64,000 bases of DNA from Sipunculus nudus (lineage: Eukaryota > Annelida > Sipuncula > Golfingiida > Sipunculidae). Positions 11,601-20,895 of this stretch are shown here, piece by piece; position 1 is the stretch's first letter; each line of letters opens with the position of its first letter. Location of the stretch: NCBI GenBank assembly GCA_026874595.1, contig CM049320.1, forward strand, positions 34,070,214 through 34,134,213, written 5' to 3'. Made by a program: the position numbers and the translations under genes. The notes under the pieces were generated by a model. The model made no database searches. It was not told where the DNA came from and saw nothing but the letters and a program-made list of their open reading frames with translations.

Positions 11601-12755
11601 TAAGAACTGTTGACTCTGCGGTCATGAGATCAAAGGTCAAGGTCACAGGACCCACTACTTAAGAAAGATTGTGGATACATTTTGAGCCGAACTTTTCATC
11701 TCAATCCTTCCATCATCGACATGTGGTACACCTGCCAATAGGGGAAGTTTCCTTTTGATTATGGGGTCACTAGGTCAAAGGTTAAGGTCACAGGGCCAAT
11801 CTCATTCACAGATTAGTTAATGGATGATAACTCCAGTTTGGGTAGACAGGTTGGCTTCAAACTGATCACAGGACCAATATTTTGGAAAACCTCATAAACA
11901 TATATCCTTAAAGACAAATGCAGCTGAGCGTCAAGACCCATGTGTCCCTGGTTATGGAAGTCACCTGAGTAAACACACTGACATGCAGTACACATGAAGA
12001 TAACATATTTTCCATCCATAATAAAATTATCATCTCTTAAATCACTTTAAAATTTTCTAACAGCAGAATTGCAGTATAATTTAATACATTAAGGGACAAA
12101 TGCCTATACTGATTGATTTTGGGGCCAGTAAAATAGAAAATAATACTGCCTTAGGCATTGATTGCATTCCATCAATCTGCATCTTGTCATCAATACACTT
12201 TCCTTTGATTTTCTCTTGTGAGAAATATATCTTCAGGGAGAAAAATCATCTGATCAGCATAAAAAGTAAATTGGTTTTCCATGCAACCTTGGCAGGTTGT
12301 CTCACAAACCTCTTGAAAAACCATCTGTGGCCCACTCATTGATTTTCTAGATGTATAGATCAGGAAAAAATAGTCGTGTGGAGATTAAAATATTACCTTC
12401 CTCGTTGAACTTCCTGATGCCATCTGATAACAAGAAAGTGCTCACAGCAGCATCCAGATTTACCAAGAAATTTGAATAATCAAACCCAAAGTTAATCCAT
12501 TTTCCCTAAACCTGTGGTCTTCCGTTGAGATTTCCTTGAAAAATTTTGAATATTGACTATATAGACCAGAGTGGACTACACAGCAGAAAGTTTGTGGAAT
12601 TCTGATTGATTGTATTGTATCTCATTAACATTTTAACTTTAAATAGGAAAACTGAATCATTTAAGGTAATCCTTTATACTTTAACATAAAAAATAATTTC
12701 TTATGTGTTTTTCAGATCAAAACTTTCAAGAAGAAAGCAGTCTGTCAGGACCTGA
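5620..12755 (+). CDS. KIF1A: Kinesin-3 motor (KIF1A/unc-104 class), 3' end: linker, PH domain and C-terminus, five exons
   Basis: KIF1A/UNC-104 proteins carry synaptic-vesicle precursors and other cargo along microtubules; the C-terminal PH domain binds phosphoinositides on the cargo membrane. Five exons splice in phase: 5620-5664, 6605-6830, 7704-7823, 8274-8392 and 12716-12755. Family landmarks in order are [18 protein letters not shown] (start of the PH fold), [42 protein letters not shown] and [19 protein letters not shown], then a short basic tail ending SVRT and a TGA at 12753. The motor, FHA and kinesin-coiled regions lie upstream of the window. The family match is very close; whether it is called KIF1A, KIF1B or unc-104 cannot be settled from the tail alone. 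KIF1C is disfavoured because it lacks the PH domain. Confidence 0.95.
6191..6338. repeat. Short palindromic MITE-like element
   Basis: The left arm (accaggtgactggcacaggg, ccaag...) pairs with the reverse complement of the right arm (accatgtaactggcacaggg, ccaaa...). The arms are about 42 bases, ending at accaatg/cattggt, and the centre is about 63 bases. It lies in the KIF1 intron before the PH exons. Confidence 0.8.
6605..6830 (+). CDS. KIF1A: KIF1 exon: linker and first strand of the PH domain
   Basis: The acceptor is gtatgttgcag and the donor follows AAATATGTG as gtgggt. The 75 codons include [18 protein letters not shown], then [18 protein letters not shown] and GWVKKYV, which match the KIF1A/B entry into the PH domain. 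It ends in phase 0 and joins 7704 to give the family's VVVRRPY. Confidence 0.93.
7574..7703 (+). repeat. Two tandem partial copies of the start of a KIF1 PH exon
   Basis: The segments from 7574 and 7642 repeat the first roughly 45 bases of the exon at 7704 (gttgtgcgacgaccat, then gtgyacatgtaccacac), spaced 68 and 62 bases apart. Each copy is preceded by an AG; the second has a good acceptor (tttaacagcag). In the exon frame both read VVR(R/Q)[10 protein letters not shown] and then hit a stop, so neither could replace the real exon. They look like decoy exon fragments made by local tandem duplication. Confidence 0.85.
7704..7823 (+). CDS. KIF1A: KIF1 exon: central PH domain
   Basis: Forty codons between taaccacag and gtcagt encode [20 protein letters not shown] and [18 protein letters not shown], among the most conserved kinesin-3 PH segments. 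The 5' end of this exon has two extra partial copies just upstream (7574-7703). Confidence 0.95.
7930..8160. repeat. AT-rich MITE-like repeat, half copy 3
   Basis: The sequence with aaaaagaaacatgttggagga, gttgagatatttcatgtagttca and gggtgcttaaaataggtt resembles the right arm of the palindromic family at 2385-2945. It lies in the intron between two KIF1 PH exons. Divergence is considerable. Confidence 0.45.
8274..8392 (+). CDS. KIF1A: KIF1 exon: C-terminal half of the PH domain
   Basis: The exon runs from gtggttcag to gtaagaac and encodes [17 protein letters not shown] and then [18 protein letters not shown]. This includes the PH domain's C-terminal helix with the W of DWLYA. It ends two bases into a codon that is completed as Arg by the last exon. 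Confidence 0.95.
8474..8622. repeat. Two-copy tandem repeat (about 78 bp)
   Basis: A unit with gcaatgcaaatataaat... and catacaagtcactcatcagtta occurs twice in a row, directly before an ATA/TCA microsatellite (8623-8679). Confidence 0.8.
8815..8985. repeat. Three-copy tandem repeat, unit about 62 bp
   Basis: The unit ctgctggtcctagaaacttc followed by gtgaacatccaaggaggtca is present three times with nearly no change. It lies at the left end of the larger element. Confidence 0.9.
9101..10388. mobile_element. Non-autonomous DNA transposon with about 24-bp terminal inverted repeats
   Basis: The left end reads taccgttttcccccgtggat; the reverse complement of the right end reads taccgtttccccccgtggat, and both continue aatc. 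That is a 24-base inverted repeat with one mismatch. Subterminal sequence is also mirrored (gtgcgtattatacatgg near 9161, tgcgtattatacacagg near 10287). About 1.29 kb, with no transposase frame. The bases at on both sides could be a 2-bp target duplication, but the edges are ambiguous. It lies within the element at 8711-11955 and interrupts that element's sequence. I do not assign a superfamily. Confidence 0.75.
12716..12755 (+). CDS. KIF1A: KIF1 terminal coding exon
   Basis: After gtttttcag the exon completes an Arg codon and encodes [12 protein letters not shown], then TGA. The SKLSRR block right after LLAG-IR is the normal KIF1A/B C-terminus. A longer open frame overlaps this exon in another frame and is not real. 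Confidence 0.92.
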
Positions 12756-12917
12756 AGATAAATTAAGAAAACAGGGACAGTCTGTCTATGAAACAGAAGA
12801 AAAAAAACTCTTTTGTGTATCCCACGGTGCTTCAGTGTACAAGTCATCCTCAATGTCATCCCATTTGTTAAACCCCTTGAATGACCAGGTGGTTGTAGTG
12901 ACAAAGTGCTATATCTT

Positions 12918-13028
12918 GATATATATATATACATACATATGTACTAATATAGGTATATACATATATAGATATATGTGTCACCAAAGGCTCACCTGAGAGC
13001 TGATAGTAGTGGCATAGTCAAGTCATAT

Positions 13029-13064
<36 letters not shown>

Positions 13065-13095
13065 TTATAAATATATATATATGTATATATATATA
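12918..13095. repeat. Interrupted (TA)n microsatellites
   Basis: Two clusters of TA repeats with CA and TG interruptions lie in the presumed kinesin 3' UTR. Confidence 0.9.
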
Positions 13096-14999
13096 TACAT
13101 GTTTGTTCAGAGTATAATATATCGTGATGAAATCTATATATTTATTCAGCAGCATTTTATGGATATCAGTACAGTTGAACCCCAGCTACCACCTAAAACA
13201 CTAAAAGAAGCTATTTTGGCATGTGGTTAACATAATCAAGCCATTATACTTTTTTCCTGGACCACCACAACAAATGTTCAAATAAATAGGCTTGTCACAT
13301 CATCAGAGCTCTCTTCACTACAGATTCAACTGGATTTTGTTTTCTGGTTCAGAAAAACTTAGGATTTACATTTATTTATGCAGGGCTAAAATCACCACAC
13401 ACCTATTCACAAAAAGTCAGAAAAACTAGTCTAGCAAAGAATTTATATTGTTGAACATCTGATGTTGATGTTTTAGTTTTTGGAGTACATGATTGTGCAT
13501 AATGATTATATCAGGAAATGTTTACGAGTTTTTATTGTTGATGAAGAGTCAGAAAATAAACGTATTGGGATTTGCATGTAAAAAATACATGTAAGTCTCA
13601 GCAGACACTGCACTGCCACATATTTACAAATGCTTTATACTATTTGTTCCCTGTACAAAGGTACAGTTTTAATACTTGTTTAATATATGGTGGCTGCGGA
13701 TATTTTATAGATTGCTAAACAGATTAATACCATCATAATATTTCATAATTATACAGGAAATAACAGTGCAATGTATAATATATTCACAAATAGGGACACA
13801 CTATGAGGCCATCTTTCAGCTAAGGAGACTAACAATATGAGACCTGGGGTAAGGGGGGGATTCTGAGGGGGGTTTAAAAGAAAAAGATGTATTGTTTGTG
13901 ACGTTTGGAGAATTGGACTTTTTTCATCTCATCTGTTATCATTTTACATATATTATTTTTGTCTTTATTTATTATCTCATATATTTCCCAGCAAATCTCT
14001 CTCATTTATCACTTAAATCTGTGGAATGATAGCTCATAAGGTAATTGAGCAAAGAAGTAGGGTTTAAGGTGACATTTTATTGTTTACAGTTTATAAAAAA
14101 TAAGCATGCAGAAAATAAATCATTCCTTTTCAGTTATATTCTTATACCAAGGTTTATCTTTAGCACATCAACTCATAAAGCAAGGAAAGTAAAGACCAAA
14201 CTGATTGTGTAAACCTTTATCATGGTGCATTGCAAATCAGGATTAAATTGTTTGTGTAAATTCCTTTCACTTAATATATTGATAAATCATGGTGAAACTG
14301 TATTTAACAACTGACTTTGGTCAGTGAGTAATATTGTAAATTTGTGATTATAGATTGAAATTTTTGGGAATATTTATAAATCAAGAAACTAACTATGCTT
14401 TAAGAAACTGCACAATATTCTGTACATCTGTTTTTATGTTTTAAATCCTCATGCATAGGTCGCATAATGTTAATACTCAACGTCACCTTCATGTGGTGTG
14501 TAATATAATTTATCTGCCTCATGATAAATCTAGTCAGCTGTATATCTGAATGTAAAAACATGAAAAAGACAACATGGCACATATGTTCAGGTGTGTAGCA
14601 AAATGGGACATAGATAGCTTTTTATGCATTACATCAAGTGACGCCCTAAGTCTGTGCATCTAAACTGCAAAATTTTCAATTTATTGCCTTTCATGATGGC
14701 ACCATGACTTGGTGATTATTGCGTCTAGCATGCTTTACTGAACTGAACAGTTAAATGCTGTTCAGAGACTGCCATTGCCATCAGCACCGAATACTGTTTT
14801 CTTTAACTCTAACAGCCTAAAGACAACAGGTTTTAGACCAGTTTTAGTGAAAATTTAACGCTCTGAATAACAGCACTCTCAAAGCAAACAGTCTGAAAAT
14901 TTATTCAAGCAAAAAATCTCAGAGCTTCACAAACCCATATGTTTAGAATAGGTCAGTTGCAGAAGATGTGTGGATACTTCTTTTGTTTGTAGTTTTCAT

Positions 15000-15440
15000 C
15001 ATTATTGTTCCCAGAAAACATTTGCAATGACCAGAACAAAACAAGCACACTCCCTTATTGTTATATCTTCATGTCTGTACTCCCAGATTCAAAAGAGGAA
15101 GTAAACTTATATATTTCATTTCCAATATATGTTACACAAAAATATTGTAAACATAATTTTACTTTTAACTGTTATGTACTCAGGAGGGATGTAAAATCAG
15201 TTTAAAAAGGTTTATGTAAGAAAACACAGAATCTTGTCAACGTGTGACCATATTTGTGTTGGAACTTTCTTTGTAAGAATTAATGTTCTCATGTTGGAGC
15301 TTTACAATTTCTTTACTGAAACTTTTATTTTTGTATTTAAACTTTCAATTTCTGTAAAAATTCAGTTCTCATGTTTGAACTTCCCTGATTACGGTAAAAC
15401 TTTGCCATTACTCCGTAGGAATATTTATGTATCCGTTTGA
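15000..15440. repeat. Ancient duplicate block A1 (paired with 24040-24350)
   Basis: Shared strings include acacaaaaatattg, ttttacttttaactgtta, gatgtaaaa and tctgtaa-aattcagtt, in the same order and orientation as at 24040-24350. The copies have diverged with many small changes. No protein is evident. Confidence 0.65.
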
Positions 15441-18400
15441 GACCATAATACCTGGGACTGTCTAACATGAACTGAGATGAGGTTTGAACTCTTTAAATGA
15501 TTATCTCAGAACATTTAAGTCCCTCTGGCAGATTTATATTATTTCTTTGTTGAAACTGTCCAGTCTACAGATTCAATCACAGTTGCAAGATTTCTTTTTC
15601 TGTAATCATACTAGTATATGCCTGCAGACAACCCAACAACTCTTCTACAAGTGGTGCTGCTCTTAAAGAATCTCTCACAAGAATCTTGAATAGTAAAATT
15701 GCCCAAAATGATGGCTAATTCTCGTGATGCATCACATGACAGAAAATGGAAAACAATAAAAATCTTGAATCACGCATTTGCCAAAAATGAAGCCGAACCC
15801 ACTTCTTGCATCAGATGATAGTTAATGGACTTAAGAAAAACTAGTGACACACCATCCGTTTTAACAGAAAAAATTTTCACATTCTGCCTTTCAGTAAATT
15901 AATATTATGATATTGAACTAAATATATGATATTGACATTTTATGTGATAATCGATATTGACACCAGGAGTCTCACTTTCCTGTGGTACCTGATCTGTAAC
16001 AACAATTTGTTCTTTCTTAATTTATGTACCAGGGAGACATTTATTATAAAATACCTCTTCAGATTATCTTAATCACCTTCATCCATATGTTACAGTATAT
16101 TGCTGATATTTAGACAATTGAAATTTATTAATTAGTGTATAATCAGCTTACCTGAGATAGTCTGAGTGATAGTTCCTTATCATATAGTATTTATTTGTGG
16201 AGAATAGCTTTGTGTTAGGTTGAAAAGTGTCCATGTACACAGTAGTAATATGTATTATATATTCATGTGTGTATTATCTTATGATTAATCCAAGAAAATT
16301 CCAACTATATATTTATATCCACATATATCCATGTATGCAACATATAAAGAAGACCTACATATTGTAAGATATCTTATGAAATCTATTTTGTGATGTATTA
16401 TACAAAATAGTAGTACCGGTATACTACATTTAGTTGTCACCCTGGCAACAGGGATATTCATCAATGCGGGATTTAAAGATTTAACAAATTGATACCAGAT
16501 GGAGCCACCAGAGAGCTGTTCACCAATCAAATGGTAAATTTACCCAGTATGGCAAAACCATAGCCACAAGTTTAGTGACTTGAATAGAGATGGCAACACA
16601 AGACATTACTCGTAAGAAGAGTATGACTTCAGAAAGACCTACTTTTACTGTGAGGTTTATTCTCATAAATATATTTAGGAAGACATGACATAGTTTTCTG
16701 TCCCAGTTCTTTGATCCATAGTTATCTCACTGTAACAAACGTTCCTTAATATTGTGAACAGCATGTCTGTGGCTAGTCAGTGTGTTTCATTGTTATTCAG
16801 GTGTGTTTGATGCTTAAATGAGAACGTGTGTATACCACCAGTGTAGTCAAGCTTTGGGCGGTGAACATGCATTGATTTGCGTTTATGGAATGATATAGTT
16901 ATAACACAACCATAGATGGTCAATGTGGCATCGGTCTCAATTTTGTTTGGAAATGTATTGTTCGGTAGCTGGATATCTTTCATCCCCCATTGATGAATAA
17001 AAACTAAATATGTTGTGGATATATATAGATGTGCTTTAGTTGGCCATTTGGACTCATAAGATAATATAAAATACAAAGATACAATGTAAATGCACGGTCA
17101 GTGTCAAAGAACTGGGTCTAGGTGATATAGAGCTGATATGATCTTTGTTCCGGATATTATAACCCCAATTAGTACACTTTATCATTTACCTTTTTCTTCC
17201 ATTATTTACAGTATCAAATAGCACAATATAATCTTTAACAGGATATTACAGAGGATTTAAGCGATTGCACATGAATAGATAGTTGCACCATTTTACAAAG
17301 ATATGGGTGTTATATGGCAGTGATAAAGTCATGTTCTTGTTATACAGATGATATCTTTTATTAATTAGGGAAAGATTGCTCATGCACTTATTGATAGTTC
17401 TTTCTATTTCAAACCAATGCACATAAAAACTCAAAACTGTCCAATTTTCCATTCTGTTTATAATCACTTCAGATGCCTTGCTTAAATATAGTTTGGCCAC
17501 TAAATCAAGTCTCAATCTAGAAAATCATATTTATGTGAGTTTTAACTATTTCATTATTTATTTATGTTTAGCCTATGAACATTTTAACTTTTCGATATTT
17601 GCATATTTTGTTAATCTTGTTGTTAAGATTCTCTCCATGCATGTATCATTTCCGCAATTGTTAGCATTCCAGTCCATTGGTGATTATAAGGAAATTCAGG
17701 CATATTGTATGTATATAAGGGTGTACAGGCCAAATGGTGCAAGTCTTAAATAATTAACAACCAAGGTTATTAATAAAAGCATGGTTGCTTTATTGCTAAT
17801 GATACCAAATAAAATGTAGTTTTTAGTGTATATAAGAAATGAATTGGGATTGTATATTTATTGTAATCACAGTAATCAATAAATAAATCTATTTGCCCCT
17901 TTGGGCAATATTGTCACACATGTAATATATAAATAGTTGGGATGTATATAAGGAACTAGTCAAGACTAACAGTAAGTCACCAGCATCTTAAATGATAATG
18001 TATATAAAAGCAAAATGAAGATTTTTAAAATTTATCGCCTACGCTGTGAATAATAGTCAGATATAGAGAATTGTTTGGCATGATAAGAAAACCCCCACAG
18101 ATTGTTGCAGATATTTACACCGATTATCCATTCGCGCAAATACACAAGTAAATTAAATTTTTAGATTAATAGCTTAAGCTACAGACTTTTATAGTGTAGA
18201 CCGAGGAAAGCTAATTTTAAACTTCGATTATAGAAATTATGGTGATCAGAATATCTGAAAGATAGGATATCTAACTTGCCTCATATCAAGCAAAAAGTAA
18301 AATATAACCATGCTTAATATATGTATCTGGCCACACCATTAATGTACAAAGAAACGTTTCGCTGAATTTAAGGAATATTTTGCCATTGAATATGGAAGCC

Positions 18401-18600
18401 GTGATTATATTTGCGTTTTATCCATCTAGTTTCAAAACATTTGGCCAAGAGTATGGAAGATAATTTATGTCCATTGTAAGAGTTCCCTCAGAACAAACTG
18501 ATGAACAATCGTATTGAGTTTTCGACTTGCAATTTGTAAAGGGTGGCAAAGCATAAATTAATGATTTATGCAAATGTGAATACTTAGATTATCTAGAACA

Positions 18601-19739
18601 CAATACTCGCTGTGAAATCATAATTGGCAAAGGAATAACAAGATGGACGCACGCATACTAATATGGTCTGAAAAAAGTTACTTGGCTTCTTTCTGCACTA
18701 GCGGTCCCGAGTATTGCACACCGGTGTTGAATAGTCCTTGTGGAGAAGTAGCAAAATTGTTTATCTGAAAATCTTAGGAGCTTGATCATGTTGACTGAGC
18801 ACTGAATAAAGGTTGATGTTAAGGGGCTTTATCGGAGGCCCTCCCTGGGCGTTGTTATTGTTACGAAAGATTGCGTTTGTTGAATGTGTGAGTAAACTCC
18901 CCTTGCACAGTCAGGGGTGTGACCACGAAGCATTTGATAAGCATGGGTCTAGTTGTGATATGATGTGTTGAGAAGTTTACAGATTAAGTAAGATTTCATA
19001 CAAGTATACAGCTTTACATTAGTAAAGAATCCAAACAATTATATTGCATGCATATTAACCATTTTAATAATTATTAGGACTACACGTGTTAAATTTCATT
19101 TTTGTTTCCCTCGAGAAAAGGGAGCTAATCGGCCTTCTTGTGTATGTATATTTATCTTGTAAATGCGTCATTGTTCCCAGAGAAAACAGGATTTTATGAA
19201 TTGCAATTTGCACAGTCTTCATGAAACATTTAGCTATGGATACATTTCCATGGCACCATAGGTATCAAGTTAAGAGACGAGAGCACATTATCAAATTTTT
19301 AACTGCTCCAGGTAAACATTTTGTCACATAACTTGTCATTGGACTATTATGCAAACATCTTGTGGCCATATGCGGCTTTTGTGCAATGTTCATATTCTAT
19401 TGTAGATAGGATTTCTTGTTGTGTGTGTAATAAGTCATAATAAACTTGTTCTGGCAAGTTGAAACAAGTTTTTTTTTCTTTCTTGTTTTTGTTTTTCTAC
19501 CAGTCCCTGACCTAGATGATAAAACGATTCAATTCTCGGACCCTTCACCCAACAGTGGCTTGCTATTCTTTCTTCTTTCGTCAGAATGGATGGCGCTCCC
19601 TTGTAAGGGCCTATTCCGATATCTAATGTGTATTATATAAAGATAATTCACTTGAACCTTGTACAAAAGTGAGCCAAAAAAAAGAGAGTCCCAGGGTACA
19701 CAGGCGGTCCATTTTGTTTATAATCGCGTGTTTTAAATC
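18601..19739. other. Gene-free unique sequence
   Basis: Apart from the duplicate block at 18790-19330, I see no exon, RNA gene or mobile element. A run of T with ttctaccag near 19495 resembles an acceptor but leads into no recognisable protein. Confidence 0.4.
18790..19330. repeat. Ancient duplicate block A2 (paired with 24370-24900)
   Basis: The strings aggccctccctggg, cgttgttattgttacgaaag and cttgataagcat, plus a later segment (ggatacat...acgagagcaMattat), recur collinearly at 24370-24900. At 24 kb this block follows almost directly on the partner of 15000-15440, whereas here the two are about 3.4 kb apart. Confidence 0.7.
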
Positions 19740-19762
19740 GGGGGGGGGGGGGGGGGGGGGGG
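19740..19762. repeat. Poly-G tract (23 G)
   Basis: An uninterrupted G homopolymer, able to form a G-quadruplex and prone to length errors in sequencing. Confidence 0.95.
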
Positions 19763-19975
19763 ACTAAATGCATGGCTGCCTTTCGTAATACAAATACTTC
19801 CAACGAAAAAATCAGACGAGCCAGAGTTTTGCAAATGACAAAGGACTTTGTTGCTATACACTCGCCAACGGCTTAGGCACATGCGCAATCAACCAACTCT
19901 GGTCAAATACCTGTCAATATGGGCGCATGTACCGTGTTTATAAACATTTAGTTTTATATAATGTTAACCACTTAA

Positions 19976-20538
19976 TCCTCCTGCGACTCCGATCACATCA
20001 CCTGATATGCTTGAGTGCACATCAACCGGGTCGCAGGAATGGATACATGCGCAGTGTCGCACGCGGTCGCAGGAATGGTTATACATGCGCAGTGTCGCAC
20101 GCGGTCGCAGGAATGGTTATACATGCGCAGTGTCGCACGCGGTCGCAGGAATGGTTATACATGCGCAGTGTCGCACGCGGTCGCAGGAATGGATACATGC
20201 GCAGTGTCGCACGCGGTCGCAGGAATGGTTATACATGCGCAGTGTCGCACGCGGTCGCAGGAATGGTTATACATGCGCAGTCTCGCACGAAGTCCAGGAA
20301 TTTGCATGCGACAGAGGTCCTTGACAAATATTCACCAACACGTAGGCCCACTATGTAACAAATGTAAAGAAAATGTCAACCAAATTCACGTCGTGGTTGG
20401 TCGAGTGTGATGTGTACACGTGTGGTGTGGCACCACCAAAGTTGTAAACATATAATATTGATTACGTTTTTAAAGTCGAGATTTATTTCTCATTACTGCA
20501 GTAACAAATGTAAAATTCCTGCAAAAATGCAAATTTAA
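19976..20538. repeat. Local duplicate copy A, containing the expanded minisatellite
   Basis: The segment begins cctcctgcgactccgatcac and ends gtaaaattcctg. A second copy follows at 20543-20889 in the same orientation. The main difference is the number of minisatellite units: seven here, one there. Confidence 0.9.
20030..20291. repeat. Minisatellite, seven units of 36 or 38 bp
   Basis: Units start with gtcgcaggaatgg at 20030, 20066, 20104, 20142, 20180, 20216 and 20254. Units 1 and 5 have ggatacatg (36 bp); the others have ggttatacatg (38 bp). The array is G+C- and CpG-rich and sharply unlike its flanks. No unit carries a stop in any of the three + frames, so overlapping frames of 105-143 codons stay open; this is a property of the repeat, not evidence of a gene. 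The unit start gtcgcagga is the reverse complement of tcctgcgac at 19980. Confidence 0.93.
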
Positions 20539-20542
20539 GGGG

Positions 20543-20889
20543 TTCCTCCTGCGACTCCGATCACATCACCTGATATGCTTGAGTACACATCAACCGGGTC
20601 GCAGGAATGGTTATACATGCACACACTGTCGCACGATGTCCAGGAACTTGCATGCGATCGAGGTCCTTGACAAATATTCACCAACACATGTAGGCCCACT
20701 ATGTAACAGATGTAAAGAAAATATCAACCAAATTCACGTCGTGGTTGGTCGAGTGTGATGTGTACACGTGTGGAGTGGCACCACCAAAGTTGTAAACATA
20801 TAATATTGATTACGTTGTGAAAGTCGAGATTTATTTCTCATTACTGCAGTAACAAATGTAAAATTCCTGAAAATATGCAAATTTAATAC
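20543..20889. repeat. Local duplicate copy B with a single minisatellite unit
   Basis: Collinear with 19976-20538, but with only one gtcgcagg unit (20599-20636). The shared downstream part (caccaacac...tgtaggcccactatgtaaca to gcaaatttaa) is nearly identical, which suggests a recent tandem duplication with later gain or loss of units. Confidence 0.9.
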
Positions 20890-20895
20890 GTTTTA

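Larger units (their letters stand above)
8711..11955. mobile_element. Large non-coding element with internal tandem arrays (agctcagctgac...cagctgagcg family)
   Basis: The left end (ggtcagctgactgtaagtca, near 8711) and the right end (cagctgagcgtcaagaccca, near 11921) resemble the two ends of the element at 20896-23540, and the termini share an inverted CAGCTGA core. Inside are a three-copy repeat of about 62 bases (8815-8985, ctgctggtcctagaaac) and a long array from 10560 to 11880 with a period near 290 bases (half-period near 145). The array is marked by caaaggtcaaggtcacagg-like blocks. No open frame of useful length is present. It sits in the last KIF1 intron and carries the separate element at 9101-10388. 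It is probably a non-autonomous mollusc repeat. Confidence 0.6.
12756..18600 (+). other. AT-rich, gene-free; KIF1 3' UTR and downstream sequence
   Basis: The kinesin 3' UTR begins here. The first AATAAA hexamer is at 13281, but many others follow (for example in the aataaataaat run near 17878), so the 3' end cannot be placed. TA microsatellites lie at 12918-12970 and 13028-13095. Beyond these I see no coding exon, RNA gene or clear mobile element; the open frames are short and low in complexity. Part of 15000-15440 is related to 24040-24350. Confidence 0.5.

Noticed and set aside
12703-12996. 97-codon open frame beginning just before the last KIF1 exon
   Set aside because: It is out of frame with the exon at 12716, which ends the kinesin at 12755, and it ends in TA microsatellite.
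20030-20291. Possible CRISPR-like array
   Set aside because: The units are contiguous tandem repeats without unique spacers, in a eukaryotic genome.
19927-20410. Three overlapping open frames of 105-143 codons on the + strand
   Set aside because: They run through the 36/38-bp minisatellite; the repetitive protein is a by-product of units without stops.
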